Positions 44,533-56,665 of a stretch of DNA of 64,000 bases are shown here, in pieces (the stretch's first letter is position 1; each line of letters opens with the position of its first letter). Below the pieces are notes generated by a model. The model searched no databases. It was not told where the DNA came from and saw nothing but the letters and a program-made list of their open reading frames with translations. The translations under genes were made by a program, and so were the position numbers. The stretch comes from Neurospora intermedia (taxonomy: Eukaryota > Ascomycota > Sordariomycetes > Sordariales > Sordariaceae): the NCBI GenBank assembly GCA_037102815.1, contig BTPP01000001.1, positions 3,497,001 through 3,561,000 on the forward strand, written 5' to 3'.

Positions 44533-47500
44533 TCAATAATTATAAGTACTCCCATTCCTTGCGCGGCGCGATGAACTGCCCACTCGGACACTCTGTGCTC
44601 GTTGCACGGAGACATTGGTGCTTCTGTCTGCCTGTCCAAGGAGACCTCGCGGTTCTTCTAGGGCCTCATCGAACGATAGTAGCGGATGTGGCTGGTTTCT
44701 CAAGGAAAATGTCCGTTGACGATCGTCTGGTTGTGGCCCACGAGACGACGAACGGGAACGGTAACCATCTGTATTTCTACCTTTGGACGAGGGGGGCGGA
44801 TGGTTCTGCCCGTAGCCTAGGACTGAGCCGGGTAGAGGAGGTACAGGTGGTTGAAAAGCCAATCCTGATATGCTCCTCATGCCCCCAGACGGTCCGTCTG
44901 GACTCATCATCCTGTCCCGCACCGAGGAAGCCCGACTAACGGCTCGGACACTACCTGCACTAGTTCCTGGCCGAGAAGCAGGGGTTCGCGTGCTAGGTTC
45001 CCGCCTAACAAGTGTTCGGGGTGGCAGGTCGAGGGGTTTGGCACCGGGAGCCAATTGGGGTCCTGTAGCCATGTCGACCAACGGCATGCCTTCTGGAGCC
45101 CGCACACCTCGTCCGAAGCCTTCGCGCGACCACTGGGGTGGTTCAACGAATTTCGGAGTTAGGTCGACAAGAGGCGCACTGGGCTTCCGTTGCTGGTTCG
45201 GTTGCTGACGACGATGGGTTTCACGCCCACGCTCGTGCTGGGACGGTGCGTACTGTGATGGCGCATATTGTGAGGGAGCGTACTGAGATGGCGGCGACTG
45301 ATTAGATGGAGCACTGCGACGAACAGAGGGTGCTCTTGTGCTGCGCTGAGTGGCGGTGTCATCGAGTGCCGAAGGAAGCCATGCCTTTGGTTCGAATCGT
45401 CCATCGTGCTGTCTGGTCTCCTCAGTTGGCGAGGATACCAATCCGCCATTCAAAAGGCTGGGTCGATCGGTAAAAGGTTGGTCGGTAACGACCTCCAGTT
45501 TCTTTCTCTCCCCTTCCTTCTGCGCAAGTTTTCGTTCTTCATATATGTTCCCAAGCAAACCACTCGTGCCAAATGGTGCTTCTATCTCTTCTTGTGTAGC
45601 TTTTCTGACTTTCTGGAGTTGGAATGGTGGTAGTTGGGAGGCCTGCTGTCTGGATCGGTCGGCTTTCCAGTCCTTGTCAAACTCATCGACGGGCTTGTCG
45701 GAACGTGACAGGTCGATTAGGGGCTTGAATGTACCGTTCGGATGAGAAGACTCGTCGACTGAAGCTTTGATCTTGTGGTCATCCGCATTGACATCGTTGA
45801 CTGCCCTTCTTGGTTTGTGCGGCGCTGAAGAGAGCTGAGGCGGTTTCTCTGCTTCTCGCTCTTGCATTTTCTTATGCAGCTGCAATACCTTGTTAACCAG
45901 ATACCAGCTTCGCCAAGCTTGGACGCGAGCGGAAAACTGACGGGCGACCGCGGCGTCCTCGGTGCTGAAGTAATGGACAAAATTATCCGCCGACAAAAAA
46001 ATCGTGGCTTTCTGCTGGCTTTTGATTGCATAGCAATATTTTTTGGGTGGTCGGAGCTCCTTTCGTTTCTGTGCTTCGGTGGGCATGTAGATGTCAAAAT
46101 CAGATAGATGGCAGATGCTCAAGACGTCCTTGTCTGAGAGTTTTGCGTCGGGCTTCTTGGACGAAACCAATTGTCCGTTTTCTAGCAATGTGATATAACG
46201 CTTGGTCCATTTCCCGGGCCTGTGAGAGTGCTGAAGTGGAAGGACGAAGCCAGTAGGTATCTTTTGTTCGCGAGGAACACTGGCGAGGTCTAGGTTCTCG
46301 TCGCTGCGGTCGTTTTCGGTCTGGATAATCAAAACGTTCTGCATGTCTTGATCCCATGTGTTCAATACATCACGGATACGTTCATAGCGACGAAGGCGTC
46401 GCTCGAGACCCAGGGGGGTATACGCCTCGATGACCATGCTGGTGTTGACATGGACGGGAAGGCCTGTCTTGTCGGCATAAGCCAACAAGATGTCCACAGT
46501 AGTAGTATCAACGTCAACCGTGAGATCCACCGTCACGCCCTTACAGCGAACGGTAACGCGCTAGCACAATAACCCATTAGTTGACCACCTTCGTCTCGTT
46601 TATGGTGAGGCTGGCTTACTCTGTCAGCGCCATTAACGGCTCCCCTTGGCACCTCATCTTGAATGGGAACAATGCCGCGCCCTCCAGAGCCAGCATACGT
46701 CTTCGCATCCCCACTCCTGGATCGGGTCTTGTCAATGGGGGCACCCATGGAGGAGGCCGGGGAAACTGGTGAAGTTGAAGTTGGAGATTCTGGTTGCAAA
46801 GGGGAAATTGGAGAGGCGATCTCGATGTGGGTTGGACTTTCCGGGTTGCGACTGCGCGAGAGAAAAGGTAGTTTTCCAAAAACCCGATTTTTGCCTCTAA
46901 GGGAGAAAGAAGAGTGCGAGAGTGCGGGCGAGGGCGGCACGGCTGAGGCCCGATGGTGGTGATCCATGATCATGTTGGTCTCCAGCTTGCACCGTTCGGC
47001 AAGGGTTCGACTGTCGGCTCCCGTGTCTACTCGTGGCACCGAGGTTTGTAAAGTTTGTGAATTCAAGCCGCCAGCTCCAGTGGTGTTGTTTTTAATGCTC
47101 TTGGTTTCGTTCAAATTAGATCCCTTGTCAAGAGCAAGGCCCTCCTGACCCTTAATATGCACCGAAGCCGCTTGTTGAGCTTGCGCGTGCCGGGGTGAGC
47201 GGGGTCGTTCTTCGGCTCCGTTGACAGGTTGACAGCCGTGACCGAAGAAAGAGTGGTGATGGTCCTGGCCGTGTGCGAGTTCCCGTTCCCGGGCGGTGGT
47301 GTCGCCGATCGTGTCTTTGAATAATTGTTCAAGCCAATTGCGTGTCTCATTAATCACATCGACCGTTGCACAGTCCGTGGCAGTGGCCGAGACAAGGAAC
47401 CGCACTAGGGCAAGAGAGTTTGAGTGGTGGTTTGTGTGCAGATTGAGATGCACGTCCGGGCCCAGGTACGAGTGCGCCTGCTTCTGCGTCTGCGTCTGAT

Positions 47501-48929
47501 TCCGCTTGGGATGTTGCTGTTGTGTCGTGGTGGTGGGCGAGGGGTGCGCCGGCTCTGAGGATGATGAGGAGGAGAGGGAAATTGGCACGGGGGGGTAGGG
47601 GACCTTTTTCTCCAGCAGTAAGACGGCGTCGTCCCTTTCTAATATGTCTTTGTATTGGATGCCTCCTTTATTTCTCGATTGTTGCTGTCGACTCAGGCTG
47701 TTACTGCTGTTGGGCTTCTCCTGGTCATTCCCGCTGCCACTTGATTCATCCTCGTTTCCGTTGGGTTGTGGTGGATCATCCACGTTCTCGCCAGCCCTTG
47801 AGTTTATGCACGCTTGAAGCTCAAGTCTGGGTTTCGACGCGGGTGAAGAAAGAGGCGAAGGATGAGCAAGTAGTGACGGCGAAGAAGAAGTTGAAAACCA
47901 ATTGGCTGAGGCTGGCACGGGCTGCAAATCCCGGCTGTCGCCGTCAAAGCCGGGGGCTTCCTCCCACTTGTTGTTGCGATTCACGTCATCGTTGGAGTTG
48001 TATTTCGTCAAGGGCAGCAGGTGCAAGGGCGGCTTGGACGGCTTCTCTTTTCCAGTTCTGGCCGAAATCCACAGAGACTGGGAGGTACCGCTAGTCGGTG
48101 AGGGTACAGCCCCAGGTACCACTGCCGCTGCAGGTGCTGATTGGGGTACCTGAGCCACTAGCAGAGGGGTGGTGACACTCGTGCCCGTGGTGCCTGCAGC
48201 GTCTGCATTGTCACCTGCAGCTTCCACTTCGTTTTCCAGCAAATGGTCGAGATTCTCCCTCCACTTGCCGGATGTCAACAACAGCTTCGACCTCGGGTTC
48301 CTGCTTCCTCCCTTCCACTTTTTCTTTCCATATCCAGGTCCCCAATCGTCGGCGGCTGCTGTGGCCGGGCATCTTCTGTGCCCTTGTTTGTACGGCGCAG
48401 AGATGGCCGGCAAGGACCCAACGTCCGCCCGCTTCTTTCTGCGATCTTGATCCTGCCATGTGATGATGATGCTGCCACGGGCACTGCTGGTCGACGGCAC
48501 TGTCACGGTGCCATTAGACGGCAATGACACGCATCTGGATCTCTCCCGTAAGGCGCTGCAGTGTCGCGGTGAGGATGCCCTCTTCGGCCTAAGCTCCGGC
48601 GCCAACAGCGTCTCCACCACAGGGCCACTGATGATGACATGACTGGGGCTCTTGGGGCTTTCAGGGCCCTACCAGCCCTGTTCCCCACGGTCTGTTTCAG
48701 CTGTCCCTCCGCTCCTTGGCGGTAGGGGACATACTTCCGCTCTGGAACCCTGATGGTGGGCCCTGAAGTGGAATTCGAAGCCGACCCTGAAGCCGGACCT
48801 AAAGAAACCAGTCCAAACTCCATTGTTCTTTTTGTCCTTTCTCTGAAGAGGATGTCCGGCTGTCCTGGCTGTGGCTTGTCTCTTCCGAAGAGTCGGAATG
48901 GGAGAAGGCCACCGAGTCGCGAAAGGCAT
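44533..48929 (-). CDS. Large RA-PH domain protein
   Basis: Exons 48929-48735, 48668-46620 and 46560-44533 (introns 66 and 59 nt) give 1423 aa. The start is the only ATG in frame at the head of exon 1 (MPFATRWPSPIPTLRKRQ); exon 2 alone has none, and gtatgt ... ggtag joins the two in phase. Residues 66-745 are low-complexity Ser/Pro/Gln/Thr, probably disordered. At 749 a Ras-association-like domain begins (RVTVRCKGVTVDLTVDVDTT, DILLAYADKTGLPVHVNTSM); a PH domain covers about 852-968 (TGFVLPLQHSHRPGKWTKRYITL ... FVHYFSTEDAAVARQFSARVQAWRSWYL). The order RA then PH resembles the MRL/Grb7 group (RIAM, lamellipodin), which links Ras/Rap GTPases to membranes and actin. The tail is again disordered, with QYAPS repeats near 45.27 kb. 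A GTPase partner is an inference from the domains. Confidence 0.85.
45243..45290 (-). repeat. 15-nt tandem repeat coding for QYAPS
   Basis: About three to four degenerate units in the Gln/Pro-rich tail of the RA-PH protein. Confidence 0.75.
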
Positions 48930-49346
48930 GGACAGCAAACATGGTTATTTCTACTCTATCTGACACGAAGGATTGAGAGGCAAACCGAGTCGACAATTAT
49001 CCCTTACCTGCCTACCTGAAACCTGACGCATTCAGATCGCGGTCATGTCTCATTTGCTTCGGGTAGCGCGAACTTCATCGACATTCCTTAATAATCGACA
49101 CCGACATTTCACATGCCATCCACCCTGCATCACCCGCTACCCCACATACACAAGAGGCGCCAAGCAGTTCTTTCGACGGTGAGCTTCGACAACATTTGGC
49201 GACCCACTGGGAAATACTTTGGCTGGAAGATCTACGTTCAACGTGCTGCATGGAAAATCAAGATCGAAAGCAAGAGTCTCTAACGGCCAACATCATTACC
49301 AGCGAGTAACACAGAGTCTTCGTATATTTAAGCCGCCAATCGTCGC
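48930..49346. other. Short promoter region of the RA-PH gene
   Basis: 417 nt between the 3' end of the upstream minus-strand reductase gene and the RA-PH ATG. It must hold the RA-PH promoter unless that promoter overlaps the neighbour. Nothing specific recognised. Confidence 0.5.
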
Positions 49347-50788
49347 TTAATGGCGGAAAGCTCTCAGTTCTCTCCTCCACCAGGCCGCAAAGTCCTGGTT
49401 TGAGACATCAATACCCAAATCCTTAAGCGCCTTGGTGCTGAGGTGGCAGTCATACGGACGCTGAACGCTTGCGTTGGGGTCGTTGCCCTCCGTGTTCGCC
49501 TCGATGTTATCAACGGGAACTCCCAATATCTCAGCAAAGAGCTGACACATTTCATACTTGGTATACTGTTCCTCGCCAGAGAACTGGAGGATTCTCGGTA
49601 GCGATGTCCTCTCGGCTTCGCTGGTTGACAGGTACTTGACCGCGACGTCTGGCATTCCAAAGTTAGCACTGACCGATGGCCGAGAAGAGTTGATGAAGAG
49701 GCAACAGGAGCCCAGACTTACCCCGACAAACCCTACCCACATCCTCTGTGTTAGCAGGGAACCTCAGCGCCCAATGGTCCATCTTGACCTTCTTCCCCTC
49801 CTGCGCCTTGAGGACTGCGTCTAAGAGAACGTTGACCGCACTCTCTTCATTCCTGCCCTCCTCCGTCTTGCCATACAACACGGGTACCCTCATCACCACG
49901 CCCAAGCCCTCCTTGCCTGCCTTGGAAAACTCCTCAATTACAGCCTTCTCGCCATCCAGCTTAGTAACACCGTAGAGGTTAGTGGGGCCTGTGGCAGCAT
50001 CGGCCTCGTAAGGTGCCTCGCCTGGCTTTCCAGAAAAGACGTAGTCGGTAGAGATATAGATCAGGAGGATACCACGGGAAGCACAAGCCCGGGCGAGAGT
50101 GCGAGTAGCTTCGACGTTGAGGAGACGGGTGCCTTCAGGATCGGCGTCGACCTTGTCAGGGAAGCGGTTGGCAGCGCAATGTACGAGGACTTGAGGGCTA
50201 GTGGAAATTGTTAGTTTTGATAATCCGCGGTTCACCTCAAGTGAATATGGAGAAGTAAGTATGAACGGTAGCGTGAAGACGGTAAATACGCCGAAACTTA
50301 ATCTCCGTCAGGTCAGACTTCAGAGACCTCCACGACGCCAAGCATCGCAAGTTTCTCCGATCCCGTTCACCCAATGCCCTCACTCGCAGGATCGGCAACA
50401 TCCAGTCATGACTGATAACCCCCACAACTCCAAAAGTTGTCCCAACATACCCACCATCGGTGGTCTCCAAAGCACTGCCCTAGCAACCAAATTTCAAAAC
50501 CCTCTGAAGCCAAATTCCCCTCCAAAAGAAAAGAGATCAAACGTACCTGACATCCCCCAAAACCCTCTCCACCTCCTCTTCTTTCTCCAAATCTACCTTT
50601 AGCACATTGACACCATCCGCTCTGGAAAATCCCGTTCCCTTGACTTCCCACGTCCAGTCAGCCTTGGAACTAAGTTCAGTAGGCACGCTCAAGCCTTGAA
50701 AGGCGCGGACGACTTGTCTGCCTAGGAGGCCGGTGGCGCCCGTGACGAGGGCGGTTTTTGTTTGGTTGTTGTTGTTGGTGGAAGACAT
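49347..50788 (-). CDS. RmlD/MAT2B-like NAD(P)-binding protein
   Basis: Short-chain-dehydrogenase-fold protein of the extended family that holds dTDP-4-dehydrorhamnose reductase (RmlD) and the beta regulatory subunit of methionine adenosyltransferase (MAT2B). Exons 50788-50547, 50197-49722 and 49648-49347 give 339 aa. The Rossmann loop is VTGATGLLGRQV near the N-terminus; VLVHCAANRFPDKV, ISTDYVFSGKPGEAPYEAD and NLYGVTKLDGEKAV (the YxxxK pair) follow. Joining exons 2 and 3 gives VCRDVAVKYLSTSEAE, as expected. Intron 1 is 349 nt, much longer than any other coding intron here; intron 2 is 73 nt. No rhamnose-pathway neighbour is present, so a MAT2B-like role is as likely as a reductase; substrate unknown. 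Confidence 0.88.
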
Positions 50789-51513
50789 TTTCCTTTTTGG
50801 GATTTGTAAGGTGTCTTTGGAAGGGGGGTTGTGAAGAAAGTGAGTATGTAATCAGAATTGGCTGGCTGGATGCCTGTTGGACGACTGTCGTCTTCAGTTC
50901 AGTCGGTTCGGTTGATAACTGAATAGTAACGGCGGAATCGTTGCCAAGATGCAACATTCGACTGTGCCACATGTGGCTGTGAACGAAGTGGCTTTACGCG
51001 CTGCAGTACTTCTTCAGTTGGAGTTCAGTTGTTGACGGTATCTGCTTGGCTTTGGGGGCGTACGGAAGGAATGATACCCGAGGAGGTATTTTAAAACATC
51101 GTAGCGCAGAATTCCAAAATGGTAAGAACGTCCTAAAGTCATTTTTGTGTACTCCTATTGTCATGTACACGCGAAAGGGTAGGGAAGGAAGGATTGGGTT
51201 CATTTGATTACCCACAAACCTCACAAGCGCCATAGTATTCTAGTGACAGATGGAAACATAGATTCCTTCCATCAACTCAAGACGCTATCTAATGATTTTC
51301 TTCTCCTTGTTGGCTAAAGTCCAACTATTTCTCGCTCTCAGTAGCTACCCGCTTAAATCTGAACGGTTGAATACTGTGTCTTGCAAGTTTGTGCTCCTGG
51401 AAAAAGAACGGTGGCAGAGGGATTCTTATTAAGGTCAAATTTATCGTTCAAAAACAACGGTCCGCCACTCAGAAACAAAGTCACCTTCGCTCCACGTCCC
51501 AGTACGCCGTCAC
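50789..51513. other. Intergenic region upstream of the MAT2B-like gene
   Basis: About 725 nt between two minus-strand genes: the promoter of the MAT2B-like gene and the 3' UTR of the PFK-2 gene. Nothing else recognised. Confidence 0.55.
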
Positions 51514-53581
51514 TTAATCGAGATCAGCCACCTTATCCGCAACCATTTCCTTGGCGTTATTCACCACCTTCTCGGGAGGCCGCGTCAAAACGTTGTCCAT
51601 TGAGGCAGGCTCGACAGGACTGCTTATACCATCGATAGGCGGCAGATTACTGCTGTAGATGCTGGGAACGGGGATGCGAATGTCTTCGGGCGACCCGGGG
51701 GTGAACTGCGGATCGAGGCCGGGGATATGAATGCGCTTGGCTTCGTTCTGATATGCCGCCGGAATAATCTCGATAATCTCATCCCTGGGGAACTTGAGTT
51801 TTGGGATCTCCATGGGTCTGCAGTGCATCAGGTATGAATACAAAACTCGCAGAACGCTCTCGTGAGCAATGATGAGGACGTCGTTCTGCTCGCGCTCGAG
51901 TTCAAGAATGATGGGCTCGAGGCGGACAGCGAGGTCGTGGTACGACTGCATTTGTGTTAGCTGTAATCAACATGATATTAGCAGGAAAAACTAACCTCTG
52001 CGCGGGGATACCGGTGGTGGTATGGGTCAAGCTCATGCTTTTCCACCTCTTCTGGATACAGCCTACGGATAGCATGCTCTGACAACTTTTCGCACAGACC
52101 GGGATTTATTTGGCTCATTTGCGAGCGTTGGCGGACGTTATAGCCTTGTTCCTTCAGAGGATCGGCCGTCTGGATTGTGCGAAGCCGCGTGGATGTCCAG
52201 ACAGTCAGAGGCCTTAGACGGATCTCGTGGCCGGCCTGTTCACTGTTGGCCTTCCTTTCTTGCTCACGATGTCTGAGAAGGGTCTCTGTCATCTTCTGTG
52301 CATATGATCTGCCTTCTTCAGAGAGAGGCGCGTCGGATTTGTAGAACTCTTCGCCTTCTGCTGGCCCAGCTCGAACAAAGAAGGTTGTGCGGGCTTTGAT
52401 GTGCAGGTTCGTGAGGTAGAAGACGATGCGATGCGAGAGGTAGTTGAAGCTGACATTGTTGTAGAAGAATGCTCGACCGGCATTGATCATTTTCACGTAG
52501 TTTAGTTCTTCCTCTTGCATCGTTTCGAAAATCGGAATCTTAGTTTCGATCCGCTTCAGGTACCGTTCGGCTGCCTCATCGGGATCCATGCCATCAAACT
52601 GAGAGTCGTCAGCATATTCAACCTTCGTGGCGTTTTTGTTTGTTGCACTCACATCCGGCGAATGGATTTTGACATTTCTGGCGTTTTCTTTGAGGATCTC
52701 CTCATCATCGACGTATGACTCCAAGAACAATGTCTGCAAACCATTAGCGAAACTCTTTCCTCCGCCCCTCAGGCACAGTACAATCTCACCTGAACATCGT
52801 GTTTGGCAAACTCCTTTGCAAGCGCACGGCGCCCAGCCGCAGTAGGATTGACGGCGTCGTAAATAGCAACTTGGCCATTTTCGTGGTTGAGCCATGCGTA
52901 AATATCCTCCCTGCACTTTTTCAAGATCTTCTGTCGGAGCATGGTCGAAGCTGGAGAGGCGTTGGGGTAAAAGTAGTCTTGGGGAACATTTCCGCCTTCA
53001 CCAACGGTAGCACGGCGATAGTCGCCTAGGTGGAAAATCCGCGTCTTGACACCAAGCCTACAAAGGGTTAGACGACTTGCGTGATAGATGGGAGCAAGCT
53101 AAACGTACCACTGAAGATATCGTGCCATGGAAACACAGATGTGACTTAGTCATTGTTAGCATACATACGAGAGCAACCCGGGGTCTACGGAGAGCCCTAC
53201 GTCTTGCCCCGCGCGGGAAGGCCAACCATCACGATAGCAATACGGCCTGAATGGAAGAGCCTGCCAGACATTGTGCTGTAAAGCTGGGCCGGGGCCATGT
53301 TGTCCTGGTCTGTAACATCGTGGATGCCGTCGATGAAAGTTGAACTCTTGCGACGATACCGCGGTGCGTTAGCCGCAATTTCGGCAGTTCTGCGAATATC
53401 AGCATTTGTCTATGATCAAGTCCACTCAGGCTTTTTGATACAATCCCCTGTCCAAGAGGTTGGTTGCCGGCGCAATTGTTCGGTCGTGAAGTCTCAATTC
53501 CAGCTGAGATAGTCGCCAGGGAATGGGGGTTGGTGATCGACGGCTGTGCAAGCCTTCTTGAACTTACAAGAGTGTGTCCAT
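51514..53581 (-). CDS. 6-phosphofructo-2-kinase with degenerate bisphosphatase half
   Basis: Makes fructose 2,6-bisphosphate, the activator of glycolytic PFK-1. Seven exons: 53581-53568 (14 nt), 53389-53201, 53144-53109 (36 nt), 53057-52790, 52733-52653, 52598-51996 and 51945-51514; 540 aa. Walker A is GLPARGKT (61-68), spanning the exon 2-3 junction; then MARYLQWLGVKTRIFHLGDYRRATVG and YDAVNPTAAGRRALAKEF. In the phosphatase half the R-H-G motif reads VRAGPAEGE, with Ala273 in place of the catalytic His, while the second His survives in IIAHESVLRVLY. The domain should therefore lack Fru-2,6-P2ase activity, as yeast Pfk26 does with Ser. RRKS at 17-20 fits a PKA site. The 14-nt first exon (MDTL) is supported by gtaagt and phase. 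The last acceptor has an in-frame alternative 15 nt upstream. Confidence 0.9.
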
Positions 53582-55190
53582 GTCTCCGGTTATATTATGC
53601 TTCACGACTAATGTGTAGTCTTTGTTTTTATGACTTGGTTTCTGGTACGCGGAAGGGCCGTTCCGTCGCTCGAGGCTTCGGTTGTGAGGATGATGTCGGT
53701 TGTCGAGGCGGGTTTGTCGCAAAGCGAATCTAGCATCAACGGCGCTTGCTTCGTATGAATCCACAAGATGGGATGAGACCACCAAAGCTGCCCGGTTTCT
53801 TTAGGTATCCGATCCGCAAGGAAACACAGAATGCTCGTTATGACAAAGTTGCTGGAGAGCGTGTCCAGTGGTGTGATGATGATGATGCTCAGCGGTAGCG
53901 GCAGGTCTCGAAAAAGGGTGTATTTCTGACTGAGGAAGATCGCGCCGGGTATATGGAGATCGAGACAGCAACCTTTATAGTGTTCGGCGGTGACGAGAGG
54001 AGGTCAAAGGTTGACCTTCTGATTCACAACTCCAAATAGTAATAGAGTGGGGTTGAGATGGTCGAGATATGGTATTATAACAGATACCAGAGAGAGAGAG
54101 AGAAAAAAGACTAAGTCTAGGTTGCGAAGATAGGTAGGAATAACTGTGGTGAGAGCATGAGGTGCTTCAGCGCATCGCAAACCAATCAGTATCAGGGCAT
54201 TAAAGGTGCGAACGGAAGCTACTAGCGTACTGCCCTGCGAATTCTGCGACAACCGAGGACTGCCCGCGAGCGTGAGGGAAGCTCGCACCGAAAAAAAAAG
54301 TGGACGATGCCGGCCGCCTCTTGGCTTTTTGTCAGGTCAGGTTGAGGAAGCCAGGGCGTTCCCCTCTTGCAGTGGCAGTCATCCCTGCTCCACAGGTGGA
54401 GGCATTTGGGGGCACTGCACTTTGTAGGGTAGAGGTACACTGCATGCGGGAGACATGAGGCAACACCTACCCCACCAAAAGATGATGACCAGGTTCTCCA
54501 TCATCGGAAACCTACCTAAACAGACTTGAGATGCAAATGGGAATCAAAGCGGTATGCTGCTACAAGCTCTTTAAGGGTTGTCGTAACGTGGACGGAATGG
54601 TTCGTGTCACCGACAGCGCAGTTCCTGCGATCCAGATCCAAGAAAGTGTAAATGCGGCCAGAAGTTATCGGTTTCCGTGCCTTTCTCGTTAGGTTCCCCC
54701 AATCTGCCTACCTGTCGTCATCCCGAGTTCCCCATCCTCACCGCCCGACCGGGGTTAGGGGTGTGGGTGATTGGTCTTGGCACATGCGACTGTTGAGGAA
54801 GCACAGGCCAAGTGCCCCAGTGCACCAGTCTCCGCAGCCGCCGCAAAGGCCGCGCAGGAGCCAACAGCCGAGCCGGGGCTACACTAGTGTGTCCCTAACA
54901 CCGTGAAATTTTTGGCCCAGCTTGAAAGTTCCTGTCCCGGGCGCGGGTCTATGACAAGCTTGATCGGAACGGATATTTTCATATCGTCGGACAGCTCTCT
55001 CCCCATCCAAAGCGACATTCAACCAACCAGGCTCCGGGACCGTCAACTGGCGACAAACTCGCGTCCACCACCCATCCGCAACCCTTTCGTCCCCACGCAA
55101 CACCACTGCAGTTGAACGACACCATCCGTTGCGTCCTCGATTCCCACCAACAACGTCTCGTCGTCCTTGTCTACTGCGACCGTTACAATC
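53582..55190. other. Divergent promoter region of PFK-2 and TOM40
   Basis: About 1.6 kb. It holds an AG-repeat tract at about 54089-54109 and a C-rich leader in front of TOM40 (about 54900-55190). Frames on both strands near 54.9-55.5 kb are shadows of TOM40 and its leader. Confidence 0.55.
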
Positions 55191-56665
55191 ATGGCTTCGT
55201 TTTCCACCGAGTCGCCCTTGGCGATGCTGCGCGACAATGCCATTTATTCGAGCCTTTCCGATGCCTTCAACGCCTTCCAGGAAAGGAGGAAACAGTTCGG
55301 GCTTTCCAACCCTGGCACGATCGAGACCATCGCCCGCGGTGCGTTGCTGCCACCATACACATCCAGCCTTCGAAGATCCCCGGCGCCGTCGGCAGGGAGT
55401 GCGCGGAAACAACATAGCGTTATACTGCGGCACTCCACGACGCTGCACTGGCCGGCTCTTTGTTGGAGTAATGGGCAATCATTGCTGACAATGCCTTGAC
55501 AGAGGTCCAACGCGATACCCTCCTCACCAACTACATGTTCTCTGGCCTCCGCGCCGACGTCACCAAGGCTTTCAGCCTCGCCCCTCTGTACGTTGGTTTA
55601 TTCTAATTGTGGCCAAGGATCAATGCAGGTACCGCATTGCCAAGTAGGAACATTGTCTGCTTTGCGCATTTGATCCTAGGGTTCTGAGCAGCTATGGTTC
55701 TGGCAAATCTTTTGTGAACAACCGCTGACCTATAACCCAAGCTTCCAAGTTTCCCACCAGTTTGCCATGGGTGAGAGGTTGAACCCTTATGCCTTTGCTG
55801 CTCTCTACGGAACCAACCAGGTATGCGCTTGGAGTTTATCCGGGACTAGAAAGACCAGCTTTTAATCCGCATCAACAGATCTTCGCTCAGGGTAACCTGG
55901 ACAACGAGGGCGCTCTCTCGACAAGATTCAACTACAGATGGGGCGATAGGACTATTACCAAGACGCAGTTCTCGATTGGTGGCGGCCAGGATATGGCCCA
56001 GTTTGAGCATGAACACCTTGGCGACGACTTCAGTGCCTCCATCAAGGCCATCAACCCCTCTTTCCTTGACGGCGGTCTCACCGGTATCTTTGTCGGCGAC
56101 TACCTCCAGGCCGTCACTCCCAGACTCGGCCTCGGTCTCCAGGCCGTCTGGCAACGTCAGGGTCTCACTCAGGGCCCCGACACCGCTATCTCCTACTTTG
56201 CCCGCTACAAGGCCGGTGACTGGGTTGCTAGCGCTCAGCTCCAGGCTCAGGGTGCTCTCAACACTTCCTTCTGGAAGAAGCTGACGGATAGGGTCCAGGC
56301 TGGTGTTGATATGACCCTATCTGTTGCTCCCTCTCAGAGCATGATGGGTGGTCTTACCAAGGAAGGCATCACCACCTTTGGTGCCAAGTACGACTTCAGA
56401 ATGTCCACCTTCAGGGCTCAGATCGACTCCAAGGGCAAGCTCAGCTGCTTGCTCGAGAAGCGTCTTGGTGCCGCCCCCGTCACTCTGACCTTCGCTGCTG
56501 ATGTTGACCACGTCACTGTAAGTCACATGGCCCCTTCTATGTACGCTTCTGCTAACCCCCTTCAAGCAACAAGCCAAGCTCGGCATGTCCGTCTCCATTG
56601 AGGCGTCTGATGTCGATCTCCAGGAGCAGCAAGAGGGTGCCCAGTCCCTCAACATCCCCTTTTAA
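55191..56665 (+). CDS. tom40: Mitochondrial import receptor subunit TOM40
   Basis: Beta-barrel pore of the TOM complex in the outer mitochondrial membrane, the entry gate for nearly all imported proteins. Exons 55191-55338, 55503-55587, 55742-55820, 55879-56517 and 56567-56665 (introns 164, 154, 58 and 49 nt) give 349 aa, exactly the N. crassa length. Spliced joins read [59 protein letters not shown] and [19 protein letters not shown]. The protein starts [16 protein letters not shown] and ends [11 protein letters not shown]. No cleavable presequence, as usual for TOM40. The sequence agrees with the Neurospora protein as I remember it almost throughout. First-intron donor gtgcgt and acceptor ttgacag are slightly off consensus but fixed by the protein. 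Confidence 0.98.

Noticed and set aside
46581-48642. Several plus-strand frames of 60-190 codons over the RA-PH gene
   Set aside because: They are complementary readings of Ser/Pro/Gln-rich low-complexity coding sequence; the minus-strand exons have splice signals and domains.
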